Assembly: GCA_016210825.1 (NCBI GenBank)
Contig: JACQTM010000263.1
Span: 1 to 6,429, forward strand
Direction: 5' to 3'
Origin: Hyphomicrobiales bacterium
Lineage (GTDB): Bacteria > Pseudomonadota > Alphaproteobacteria > Rhizobiales > Xanthobacteraceae
Length of the DNA: 6,429 nucleotides
A program made the translations under genes and the position numbers. Positions 1 to 5,336 of this stretch are shown in pieces (position 1 is the stretch's first letter; every line of letters starts with the position of its first letter). The notes under the pieces are model-generated. The model made no database searches. It was not told the DNA's origin and saw nothing but the letters and a program-made list of their open reading frames with translations.

Positions 1-282
1 CATCTGCGCGCCGTAATTCCACTCATAGACCGCGGCCGCGACGTCGAGCCCTTCGTAGCATTGCAGTCGGATCAGGCGGCGGTGGAGCGTCTCGCTCAAC
101 ACCTTGGCAATCTCGGTCTTGCCGACACCCGCCTCGCCTTCAAGAAACAACGGCCGGCCCATTTTCAGCGCGAGAAACAGCACGGTCGCGAGCGAGCGGT
201 CGGCGACATAGTTGCCGGCGGCGAGCAATTCCAGGGTCTCGTCGATCGAGGCCGGCAGCGGTGGGGGAATATTCTGTTTCAT
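1..282 (-). CDS. MoxR-family AAA+ ATPase, CoxD-like (partial, N-terminal part)
   Basis: This is the N-terminal 94 residues of an AAA+ ATPase that continues past the left edge. The reading frame is open from the ATG at 280-282 down to base 1. A Walker A P-loop, GEAGVGKT, lies at residues 49-56, preceded by RPLFLE. It is followed by IRLQCYEGLD and VYEWNYGAQM (about residues 71-94), which is the typical MoxR/CoxD pattern. In the family, CoxD is a chaperone-like ATPase needed to mature the copper/sulfur-modified molybdenum centre of CO dehydrogenase, and relatives accompany other molybdenum hydroxylases. The CoxL/CoxM-like genes on the same strand to the right support that role. Walker B and the sensor motifs lie outside the window. 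The Shine-Dalgarno upstream of the ATG is weak. An alternative is a general MoxR protein unrelated to the molybdenum enzyme, but the CYEGLD and YEWNY motifs favour the CoxD branch. Confidence 0.88.
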   Translation of the reverse strand, partial: MKQNIPPPLPASIDETLELLAAGNYVADRSLATVLFLALKMGRPLFLEGEAGVGKTEIAKVLSETLHRRLIRLQCYEGLDVAAAVYEWNYGAQM

Positions 283-356
283 GCAGCGACTTTATCGCAG
301 GCATTCGCTCGCGGCGACATGGCAACGAGGATATGGCAAATGCAATATAGCCATGC

Positions 357-385
357 TTGGCCAGGCGTACGTGTTGTCTTAAATA
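357..385 (+). promoter_or_regulatory. Candidate promoter for the VOC gene
   Basis: In the divergent gap between the MoxR-like gene and the VOC gene, TTGGCC (357-362) is followed after 16-17 bp by TTAAAT/TAAATA (379-385). These match the sigma-70 -35 and -10 consensus at about 4 of 6 positions each (TTAAAT register). They sit about 35 bp before the start at 420. The same gap holds two direct copies of ATGGCAA (319-325 and 333-339) and an inverted GCCAT (350-354), which could form a regulator site, though such short matches may be chance. No convincing promoter was seen for the leftward MoxR-like gene. Confidence 0.3.
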
Positions 386-419
386 GGGGGCAACGGGGTC
401 ATTTTCACGAGGTCAAAGC

Positions 420-935
420 ATGGGCGACCGCAACGGCGAATTACCAGCCATCGACCCGCGCGTCGGCATTGGCCATGTGCATCTGAAAGTCGCCGACCTC
501 GATCGTGCACTCGCCTTTTATTGCGGGATTCTCGGCTTCGAAAAGACCTTCGCGCGGCCCGGCGCGGCCTTCATCTCGGCCGGCGGATATCATCACCATA
601 TCGGGCTCAACACCTGGGAGAGCCGCGGAGGGCAGCCGCCCGCGCCCGGCACCACCGGGCTCTATCACGTGGCGATCCTTTATCCGACGCGATTCCTGCT
701 GGCCGAAGCGCTGCAACGGCTGATCGTCGCCAAGATTCCGCTGGAAGGCGCGAGCGATCACGGCGTGAGCGAGGCGCTCTACCTGCGCGATCCCGATGAC
801 AATGGCATCGAGCTATACCGGGATCGTCCGAGGGAGGAATGGCCAAAGATGCCCGATGGCACGCTCAAGATGGTCACCGAACGGCTCGATCTGCAGGATC
901 TGCTCGCCGAACTCGACCGTTTGCCGGTAGCCTAA
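420..935 (+). CDS. VOC-family metalloprotein, CatE N-domain-like dioxygenase/glyoxalase fold
   Basis: This encodes 171 residues of the vicinal oxygen chelate fold. The first beta-alpha-beta module begins at GIGHVHLKVADLDRALAFY (residues 16-34). The second begins at TGLYHVAILYP (79-89) and ends at LYLRDPDDNGIELYRDRP (120-137). Likely metal ligands are H19, H83 and E131, in the usual VOC positions. The VSEALYLRDPD and NGIELY motifs closely resemble the N-terminal domain of CatE-type catechol 2,3-dioxygenases. Those enzymes are about 280 residues with two such domains, so this protein is roughly the first half plus a short charged tail. The start at 420 is preceded by CGAGG (408-412). It is the only plus-strand gene here and lies tail to tail with the transporter-RidA cluster. 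Its last codon and TAA stop fall inside a direct repeat shared with the end of the coxM-like gene. The fold and metal site are well supported; substrate and reaction are unknown. Confidence 0.88.
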   Translation: MGDRNGELPAIDPRVGIGHVHLKVADLDRALAFYCGILGFEKTFARPGAAFISAGGYHHHIGLNTWESRGGQPPAPGTTGLYHVAILYPTRFLLAEALQRLIVAKIPLEGASDHGVSEALYLRDPDDNGIELYRDRPREEWPKMPDGTLKMVTERLDLQDLLAELDRLPVA

Positions 936-969
936 CCCTTCCCCCGTCGCAGCCGCGACCGCGCGGCGC
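930..969. repeat. Left copy of 39/40-bp direct repeat flanking the transporter-RidA block
   Basis: This 40-bp stretch, beginning GCCTAACCCTT and ending GACCGCGCGGCGC, recurs in the same orientation at 4394-4432. The only difference is one extra C in the C-run here (five instead of four). It contains the last codon and TAA stop of the VOC gene. Read on the minus strand, it is a copy of the last 11 codons and stop of the coxM-like gene, put out of frame by the extra C. Identity ends at base 969: the next base is C here and G at the other copy. This copy lies outside any coxM reading frame and looks like a detached gene end. Confidence 0.9.
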
Positions 970-1017
970 CGGACAATCACTCAACGCACCTTCGCGGTTG
1001 GGCGCTTCAGCCGCGCA

Positions 1018-1479
1018 TCACTTTCCGGCGGATTGAGGCACTGCGACGATCATGTCGAGCTCGACGCGGGCGCCAGGCGAACTCAACTGATTGATGCAGA
1101 TCATCGTGCTCGCCGGGCGCCAGTCGCCGAAATACGGGCGCATGGCGACATGCATGTTGTCGGCGTCGCGCATGTCGGTAAGGTACTTCGTCACCTTGAC
1201 GACGTCGCGCCAGGACGCGCCGACTTCATCGAGGATCGACTTGATCGCCTCCATCGCGCGGCGCGTCTGCTCCTTGATGTCGTTTGGATGATCGTGATCC
1301 TCGTCGCGATGCGGGTGATCATGATAGAGCGGAGAGGCCGTGGCGCCCGATATGAACATCAGGTTGCAAGCGCCGACAATGCGTACGGCCGGCGCATAAG
1401 GCATCTTGTGCGCTTCTTTGGGCAACGGATGCACCACCTCAAGACTGTAGGTTTCCTTTTGTTTGGCCATGACCGACAT
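1018..1479 (-). CDS. RidA (YjgF/YER057c/UK114) family protein with histidine-rich insert
   Basis: This encodes 153 residues of the RidA fold. Family features are FISGATA (residues 42-48), the helix KEQTRRAMEAIKSILDEVGA (69-88), WRDVVKVTKYLTDM (90-103) and RPASTMICINQL...ARVELDMIVAV (121-147). Canonical RidA proteins are trimers that hydrolyse reactive enamine/imine intermediates. The catalytic Arg of E. coli RidA (Arg105, in a PARSCV context) aligns here with Ser124 in PASTMI, and an Arg lies three residues earlier (Arg121). Deaminase activity is therefore doubtful. A His/Asp-rich insert at 53-64 (five His plus several Asp/Glu) follows the first strand, where canonical members have a shorter loop. 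The start at 1477-1479 is fixed by a strong AGGAGG at 1485-1490. It is the last gene of the minus-strand transporter cluster, 42 bp after the permease stop. This suggests a role in handling the imported compound or a metabolite of it. Confidence 0.9.
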   Translation of the reverse strand: MSVMAKQKETYSLEVVHPLPKEAHKMPYAPAVRIVGACNLMFISGATASPLYHDHPHRDEDHDHPNDIKEQTRRAMEAIKSILDEVGASWRDVVKVTKYLTDMRDADNMHVAMRPYFGDWRPASTMICINQLSSPGARVELDMIVAVPQSAGK

Positions 1480-1484
1480 GTCGT

Positions 1485-1490
1485 CCTCCT
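1485..1490 (-). promoter_or_regulatory. Ribosome binding site of the RidA gene
   Basis: On the minus strand AGGAGG lies 5 nt before the ATG at 1477-1479. It selects this start over the internal in-frame ATG three codons downstream. It lies in the 42-bp gap after the permease stop codon, so RidA can be translated efficiently from the polycistronic message. Confidence 0.7.
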
Positions 1491-1521
1491 CGATTGGAAA
1501 ATATGGCGATTGGGAATGTTA

Positions 1522-2346
1522 TTATTCGAGACGCCAGCGTCCAAGCCTGATGTCAATGAGGTCTTGAATCTTGGTCACCGCGATGCCGAGCAGCGCAAGG
1601 ACGACGAGGATGGCAAAGACCTGCTCCGTCTCCAGAACTTGTCCGGCAAGGTAGAGCCGCGCGCCGAGGCCATATTTTCCAACCACCATTTCGGCGGCGA
1701 CCACCAGGATAACCGAAACTCCGAGGCCGAGTCGCATGCCGGCGAAAATCATCGGCACGGCGCTCGGCAGCAGCACGAGGCGTACGATCTGCGAATTCGT
1801 AGCGCCAAGATCGCGCGCCGCAAGCACCAGGCCGGGATCGGCGAGGCGGACGCCGAGCACAGTGTTGATCACGATCGGAAAGACGGCGCCGAGACAGGAT
1901 ATCGTCAACATGAACGGTCCGCCTGTGCCGAGCCAGATGATCAGCAGCGGAATCAGGGTCACTTTGGGTAAAGGGTAGAGCGCGGCAATAAACATGTCGG
2001 CGATGGCGCGAACGCGTGCGGATACGCCGATCCAGATGCCGAGCGCCGTTCCGAACACGAGCGCGACGGCAAACCCGCCGAAAATTCGCGCCAGCGTAAC
2101 GCCGAGATCAATAACCAGCCCGCCATTAAGAATGAGATCGTACAGGGAAACGATGATCTGGCTCGGACGCGGCAAATAGAGCGCCGAAACGCCGGTGGCA
2201 TAGCCTGCAATCTCCCAGGCCGCCAGCACGATCGCAACCGAACCCCAGCCGAGGATGCGCGGGTCGTCGAACCACGTGAACGGCGAAAGTTGCGGAGCGC
2301 TCGCAAGACCGGCGCTTTCGTCGTTTGCCAACCGGCGTTCGCTCAT
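1522..2346 (-). CDS. ABC transporter permease, SsuC/TauC/NrtB type
   Basis: This 274-residue inner-membrane permease belongs to the BPD_transp_1 (MetI-like) fold. Hydrophobic segments are visible at about residues 31-52, 86-109, 117-140, 143-166, 196-222 and 242-261, which gives the six expected helices. The cytoplasmic EAA-type coupling loop is AARDLGATNSQIVRLVLLPS (176-195), just before the fifth helix. The motif LPRPSQIIVSL (58-68) before the first coupling region is typical of the nitrate/sulfonate/taurine branch. The length is normal for the family. Its ATG overlaps the TGA of the upstream ATPase gene by 4 bp (ATGA), which points to translational coupling and a matched pair. Substrate specificity cannot be read from the permease. 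Confidence 0.94.
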   Translation of the reverse strand: MSERRLANDESAGLASAPQLSPFTWFDDPRILGWGSVAIVLAAWEIAGYATGVSALYLPRPSQIIVSLYDLILNGGLVIDLGVTLARIFGGFAVALVFGTALGIWIGVSARVRAIADMFIAALYPLPKVTLIPLLIIWLGTGGPFMLTISCLGAVFPIVINTVLGVRLADPGLVLAARDLGATNSQIVRLVLLPSAVPMIFAGMRLGLGVSVILVVAAEMVVGKYGLGARLYLAGQVLETEQVFAILVVLALLGIAVTKIQDLIDIRLGRWRLE

Positions 2347-3155
2347 TGCGCGGCCACTCCCGTTTCGATGACCATCGCGCGCATGACTTCATCGCGCAGC
2401 AGGCCGTAGATACGATCGAACAGCGCCGCATAGCCCGGCTCGTGCGTCGTCGCGAGCGTGCGCGGCCGTGCGAGATCTACGGATATTTCGTCGGCAATTC
2501 GTCCCGGTCGCGCCGTCATCACCAAAATCGTGTCGGCAAGAAGGATCGCCTCTTCGATCGAATGGGTCACAAGGAGCGCGGTTGTCCCACTCGCCTCGAC
2601 GAGTGCCGCGAGCTGCTCCTGGAGGACCAACCGCGTTTGCGCATCCAATGCTCCAAACGGCTCGTCGAGCAACAGAATGTCGGGATCCATCACCAGCGCC
2701 CGCGCGAGACCAACACGCTGGCGCATCCCACCCGATAGCTGGCGTGGATAACGATCTTCGAATCCGGTCAGATCGACGGCGCCGATCGCCTTGCGCGCGC
2801 GCGCGAGGCGATCGGCTTTCGGCAAGGCGGCGAGCTTCAGGCCGAAAGCCACGTTCTCGATTACCGTCAGCCACGGAAACAGGTTGAACGCCTGCCAGAC
2901 GGTCGACATTTTCGGCCGCTCGGTAGCGGCGCCATTTTCCAGAAATCGAAGCCGGCCGTGCGTCGGCTCAAGAAAGCCGCGTGCGATCTGCAGCAAGGTG
3001 CTCTTGCCGCAACCGCTCGGCCCAATGATCGCGGTAACGCGTCCGGGTTCGAAACGGCAGGTTACGTTGTTCAACGCCCGCGTTGGGGCGCCGACCTTCG
3101 CCGGAAAGGTCAGGCCGACGCCGTCGATTGCGATCGTAGTCGCCGTTACACCCAT
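2343..3155 (-). CDS. ABC transporter ATP-binding protein, SsuB/TauB/NrtD type
   Basis: This is a 270-residue nucleotide-binding subunit with every motif intact: Walker A GPSGCGKST (residues 45-53), Q-loop Gln88 in VWQAFNLFPW, signature LSGGMRQR (140-147), Walker B ILLLDEP (160-166), D-loop GALD (168-171) and H-loop His198 in VTHSIEEA. The VWQAFNLFPWLTV stretch and the MTARPGRI segment (213-220) are characteristic of the nitrate/sulfonate/taurine importer ATPases. It would power import through the permease that follows, with which it overlaps by 4 bp. The start at 3153-3155 lies only 9 bp after the stop of the substrate-binding protein gene. An AAGGA (3159-3163) just upstream is rather close to the ATG but usable. 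Confidence 0.95.
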   Translation of the reverse strand: MGVTATTIAIDGVGLTFPAKVGAPTRALNNVTCRFEPGRVTAIIGPSGCGKSTLLQIARGFLEPTHGRLRFLENGAATERPKMSTVWQAFNLFPWLTVIENVAFGLKLAALPKADRLARARKAIGAVDLTGFEDRYPRQLSGGMRQRVGLARALVMDPDILLLDEPFGALDAQTRLVLQEQLAALVEASGTTALLVTHSIEEAILLADTILVMTARPGRIADEISVDLARPRTLATTHEPGYAALFDRIYGLLRDEVMRAMVIETGVAAQ

Positions 3156-3164
3156 TGATCCTTG

Positions 3165-4226
3165 TCAGGTAAAAGGATTGGCGGTCCGTAAGCGCGCGGC
3201 CGCTTCCTTGGCCGGCGTTAGATCGAACAGCATTTCCTCCGTCACCTTTCCGGTCACGAGCTTCATGGAGTCCGACAGGAATTTGTACTGGGCCATGACC
3301 GACTGAACGTTGGGCGCACCGTTTTCATCGAACCAGGTCCAGCGCGGGGCGGCGCTTTCGATCAGCGGTGGCGGAAGCCTGGTCGCTTCGGCGATGATTT
3401 TCACGACTTCGGCATCCTTGCTAGCCGCCGCCTTGGTGAAGATTCTCGATGCATGGGTATGCACCATGGCGAAGCGGATCGCCGCTGACTTGTTCTCCGA
3501 CAGGAACTTGCTCGACATGACCCAACAGGCAAGCTGCGTGTTTGGTTCAACGTCGGCGCCGGTACCGATGATCTTACCGACCTTATTTTTTTCCGCGAGA
3601 AACGCGAGCGGCACCGGTATCTGCGCAACGTCGGCTTGGCCAGCACCCATGATCTTGACGATTTCCGGATAAGGCATCCCCGACGACCAATTGAGATCGG
3701 TGCGCGGGTCGAGCCCGGCTTTCTGCGCCATCCGTCCGATCAGATATTGATCGATACTGCCAGGTGCCTGGATCGCGATGCGCTTTCCCTTGAGCATTGC
3801 GCCCTTATCGACCGAAGTGAATCCGGCCTCGACCATCGCATTACTGGCGACGACGCTCATGGACCCAAATCCGGGCTTCTCTATGCCGCGGTCAAGGATG
3901 AGCTTGAAGGGTGCGCCCTTCGCCACCGTGTTGAACACCCCGGCATTGAGCGTCGAGGCGGTCAGATCGAGTTCGCCCGCGACCAATGCCGGCATCGCGA
4001 GCGCGCCGTCGGCGAAAAATTTCAGCTCGGCGTCGAGGTTCACCTTCTCGAAAAATTTCTTTGCCTGCGCGATGAAGATCGGTCCGGACGAAATGAGCGG
4101 AACGAGACCGATCCGGATTTTGACGCGCGGTTCCTGCGCGGACGCGCGCAGTCCCGATAACGATGTCGCAAGGCCGAAGGCGGCAGCGCCGCCCAACGCT
4201 TTTCTACGATTGATCGTGATTGGCAT
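3165..4226 (-). CDS. ABC transporter substrate-binding protein (NMT1/THI5-like, SsuA/TauA type) with twin-arginine signal
   Basis: This is a 353-residue periplasmic binding protein. The N-terminus MPITINRRKALGG has paired arginines (7-8), a hydrophobic stretch (about 10-24) and a likely signal peptidase site after ASA (residue 30). This is a Tat-like signal peptide. The mature part begins VKIRIGLVPLISSGPIFIAQAKKFFEK, followed by ADGALAMPALVAGELDLTAS, the usual first lobe of NMT1-like binding proteins. KGKRIAIQAPGSIDQYLI and IVKIMGAGQADVAQIPVPLAF continue the two-lobed fold. The start at 4226 is preferred over an in-frame start 14 codons upstream (4268), because GGAGG lies 5 nt before it and the signal peptide then begins properly. 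It is the first gene of the cluster with the ATPase and permease. The ligand is not predictable. Relatives bind sulfonates, nitrate, pyrimidine precursors or aromatic acids. Confidence 0.93.
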   Translation of the reverse strand: MPITINRRKALGGAAAFGLATSLSGLRASAQEPRVKIRIGLVPLISSGPIFIAQAKKFFEKVNLDAELKFFADGALAMPALVAGELDLTASTLNAGVFNTVAKGAPFKLILDRGIEKPGFGSMSVVASNAMVEAGFTSVDKGAMLKGKRIAIQAPGSIDQYLIGRMAQKAGLDPRTDLNWSSGMPYPEIVKIMGAGQADVAQIPVPLAFLAEKNKVGKIIGTGADVEPNTQLACWVMSSKFLSENKSAAIRFAMVHTHASRIFTKAAASKDAEVVKIIAEATRLPPPLIESAAPRWTWFDENGAPNVQSVMAQYKFLSDSMKLVTGKVTEEMLFDLTPAKEAAARLRTANPFT

Positions 4227-4231
4227 GACGT

Positions 4232-4236
4232 CCTCC
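4232..4236 (-). promoter_or_regulatory. Ribosome binding site deciding the substrate-binding protein start
   Basis: GGAGG on the minus strand, 5 nt before the ATG at 4224-4226. The alternative in-frame start at 4268 has no comparable site and would add a charged extension in front of the signal peptide. Confidence 0.7.
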
Positions 4237-4263
4237 GCGGCACGATGTACTTTGCCTCGATAG

Positions 4264-4292
4264 ACCATACCGCATCGACCGGTGGGGGTAAA
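4264..4292 (-). promoter_or_regulatory. Candidate promoter for the transporter-RidA cluster
   Basis: On the minus strand, TTTACC (4287-4292) and TATGGT (4264-4269) are separated by exactly 17 bp. Each matches the sigma-70 consensus at 4 of 6 positions. The -10 lies about 38 bp upstream of the substrate-binding protein start. If real, the four-gene block has its own promoter as well as possible read-through from the coxM-like gene. It also explains why the in-frame start at 4268 is unlikely. Confidence 0.35.
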
Positions 4293-4338
4293 ATGCCGGT
4301 TGCGGGTTTATGCAGCCTGCGATGCGATCCGCCATGAC

Positions 4339-4353
4339 TTTCGCCTTGCGAAA
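4339..4353. repeat. Short perfect inverted repeat between coxM-like and transporter genes
   Basis: TTTCGC, a 3-bp CTT spacer, then GCGAAA: a 6-bp perfect stem in the 168-bp gap between the coxM-like stop and the substrate-binding protein start, upstream of the candidate promoter. It has no following T-run on either strand, so a canonical intrinsic terminator is unlikely. A regulator half-site pair or a weak hairpin is possible. The rest of the gap shows no RNA gene or riboswitch that I recognise. Confidence 0.3.
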
Positions 4354-4393
4354 TCGGCTATGCGCAAATGAAGGGCTGGCGCGTATGTACGCC

Positions 4394-4432
4394 GCCTAAC
4401 CCTTCCCCGTCGCAGCCGCGACCGCGCGGCGC
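4394..4432. repeat. Right copy of 39/40-bp direct repeat (3' end of coxM-like gene)
   Basis: This 39-bp stretch matches 930-969 except for one C fewer in the C-run. Here it is functional coding sequence on the minus strand: codons 258-268 and the TAG stop of the coxM-like gene (residues RRAVAAATGKG). The coxM-like end is intact here, so this copy is taken as the original and the one at 930 as the duplicate. Confidence 0.9.
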
Positions 4433-5202
4433 GCAAGCACACCGATCAAATGCGCGCGGTATTCGGCGCCGGCGTGGATATCGGAATTGAGCCCGTCGGC
4501 TTTCACCGACATGCCGTCGAGCGATTTTGGCGAGAAGCGTTTCTTCAGCGCCTCCTCGAATTCCTTCACACGGAATACGCCGCTCGCGCCCGCGCCGGTC
4601 ACCGCCACGCGAATGTCGGAGCCGCGTTTACCGACGAACACGCCAACAAGGGCAAAACCCGACGCCGGGTGTTTGAATTTCTGGTAGGCCGCTTTCTTGG
4701 CAATCGGGAACGACACCTTGGTGATGATCTCGCCCGGTTCGAGTGCTGTTTCGAACATGCCCTTGAAGAATTCGTCCGACGCGATTTTTCGCTTGTTGGT
4801 GACGATTGTTGCGCCAAGGCCGAGGCAGGCGACGGGATAGTCAGCATTCGGATCGTTGTTGGCAACCGAGCCGCCGATGGTGCCGACATTGCGCACATGC
4901 GGATCGCCGATCGAGCCCGGTACCGCGGCGAGCGCGGGAAGATTGTCCTGCACCACCTTAGAATTCGCTACGTCGACATGTTTCGTCATCGCGCCGATGA
5001 CGATGTTGCGTCCTTTCAACTCGATGCCAGAGAGGCCCTCGACTTGCGACAGATCGATGAGTACCGGCGGGTTGGTGAGGCGAAGCTTCATCACCGGAAT
5101 AAGCGAATGCCCGCCGGCAAGCAGCTTAGCGTCGGCGTTTTTCGCCAGCAGGTTGACTGCCTGACGAACCGTGGTCGGTCGATGGAAGGTGAAAGCGTAC
5201 AT
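4396..5202 (-). CDS. coxM: CoxM-like FAD-binding subunit of a molybdenum hydroxylase
   Basis: This 268-residue medium subunit of the xanthine dehydrogenase/CO dehydrogenase family has both FAD-binding motifs: AGGHSLIP (residues 29-36) and NVGTIGGSVANNDPNAD (105-121). The N-terminal YAFTFHRPTTVRQAVNLL opening is typical, and residues from about 172 form the CO_deh_flav_C domain. In the holoenzyme it passes electrons from the 2Fe-2S subunit to the acceptor via FAD. The start at 5200-5202 is chosen because GGAGA lies 6 nt upstream. An in-frame start at 5241 would begin inside the palindromic repeat and add a basic 13-residue leader unlike the family. It follows the CoxL-like gene on the same strand after 134 bp. 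The symbol reflects homology only: the enzyme need not oxidise CO. Its last 11 codons are duplicated at 930-969. Confidence 0.93.
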   Translation of the reverse strand: MYAFTFHRPTTVRQAVNLLAKNADAKLLAGGHSLIPVMKLRLTNPPVLIDLSQVEGLSGIELKGRNIVIGAMTKHVDVANSKVVQDNLPALAAVPGSIGDPHVRNVGTIGGSVANNDPNADYPVACLGLGATIVTNKRKIASDEFFKGMFETALEPGEIITKVSFPIAKKAAYQKFKHPASGFALVGVFVGKRGSDIRVAVTGAGASGVFRVKEFEEALKKRFSPKSLDGMSVKADGLNSDIHAGAEYRAHLIGVLARRAVAAATGKG

Positions 5203-5208
5203 GACTCT

Positions 5209-5213
5209 TCTCC
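5209..5213 (-). promoter_or_regulatory. Ribosome binding site of the coxM-like gene
   Basis: GGAGA on the minus strand, 6 nt before the ATG at 5200-5202. It supports the MYAFTFHRP start over the longer frame beginning at 5241. Confidence 0.65.
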
Positions 5214-5235
5214 AGAACTTCTTTGCCCAACTCCG

Positions 5236-5330
5236 CCTCACCCTGAGGAGCGCGTGAACGCGCGCATCTCGAAGGGTGACTGCCCCTCATCCTTCGAGAC
5301 GGCCGCCATGCGGCATCCTCAGGATGAGGG
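5236..5330. repeat. Composite palindromic intergenic repeat between coxL-like and coxM-like genes
   Basis: Two modules face each other around a centre near 5283. The outer arms CCTCACCCTGAGGA (5236-5249) and TCCTCAGGATGAGG (5316-5329) are complementary but for one base. The inner arms TCTCGAAGGGTGA (5267-5279) and TCATCCTTCGAGA (5287-5299) are also complementary but for one base. Each module also folds alone. The left has GCGCG-TGAA-CGCGC (5250-5263) inside CACCCT/AGGGTG. The right has GCCGC-CAT-GCGGC (5302-5314) inside the 10-bp perfect stem 5284-5293/5321-5330. This resembles the abundant intergenic palindromes of Bradyrhizobium-type genomes. It ends 6 bp before the coxL-like stop, so it could form an mRNA hairpin that protects or attenuates the message between the two subunits. 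Confidence 0.85.
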
Positions 5331-5336
5331 CTGCCC

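Larger units (their letters stand above)
930..4432. other. Candidate inserted four-gene block (ABC transporter plus RidA) bounded by direct repeats
   Basis: The block between the two 39/40-bp repeats contains exactly four complete genes, all on the minus strand: substrate-binding protein, ATPase, permease and RidA. It sits between two genes that otherwise would abut tail to tail, VOC and coxM-like. The repeat matches the end of coxM and includes the VOC stop, as expected if the original VOC-coxM junction was duplicated when the block entered. No integrase, transposase or terminal inverted repeats are visible, and base composition is not obviously different from the flanks. That it is an insertion is an inference. 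A partial coxM duplication followed by loss is an alternative. Confidence 0.45.

Noticed and set aside
970..1017. Terminator or small gene between the left repeat and RidA
   Set aside because: The 48 bases show no stable stem followed by a T-run on either strand and no start with a ribosome binding site.
1033..1971. Long plus-strand open frame of 312 codons
   Set aside because: It lies antisense to the RidA and permease genes, has low-complexity Arg/His/Asp-rich translation typical of GC-rich shadows, and matches no family.
4227..4395. Thiamine pyrophosphate or molybdenum cofactor riboswitch upstream of the NMT1-like gene
   Set aside because: The conserved core motifs (for example the CUGAGA element of the thiamine riboswitch) are not seen on the minus strand in this gap.
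930..4432. Classical integrative element or composite transposon with attL/attR
   Set aside because: No integrase, transposase, tRNA gene or terminal inverted repeats are visible between or next to the repeats; only the direct-repeat footprint is supported.
5203..5241. Upstream start for the coxM-like gene at 5241
   Set aside because: The extra residues come partly from the palindromic repeat, have no family similarity, and a good ribosome binding site precedes the start at 5202.
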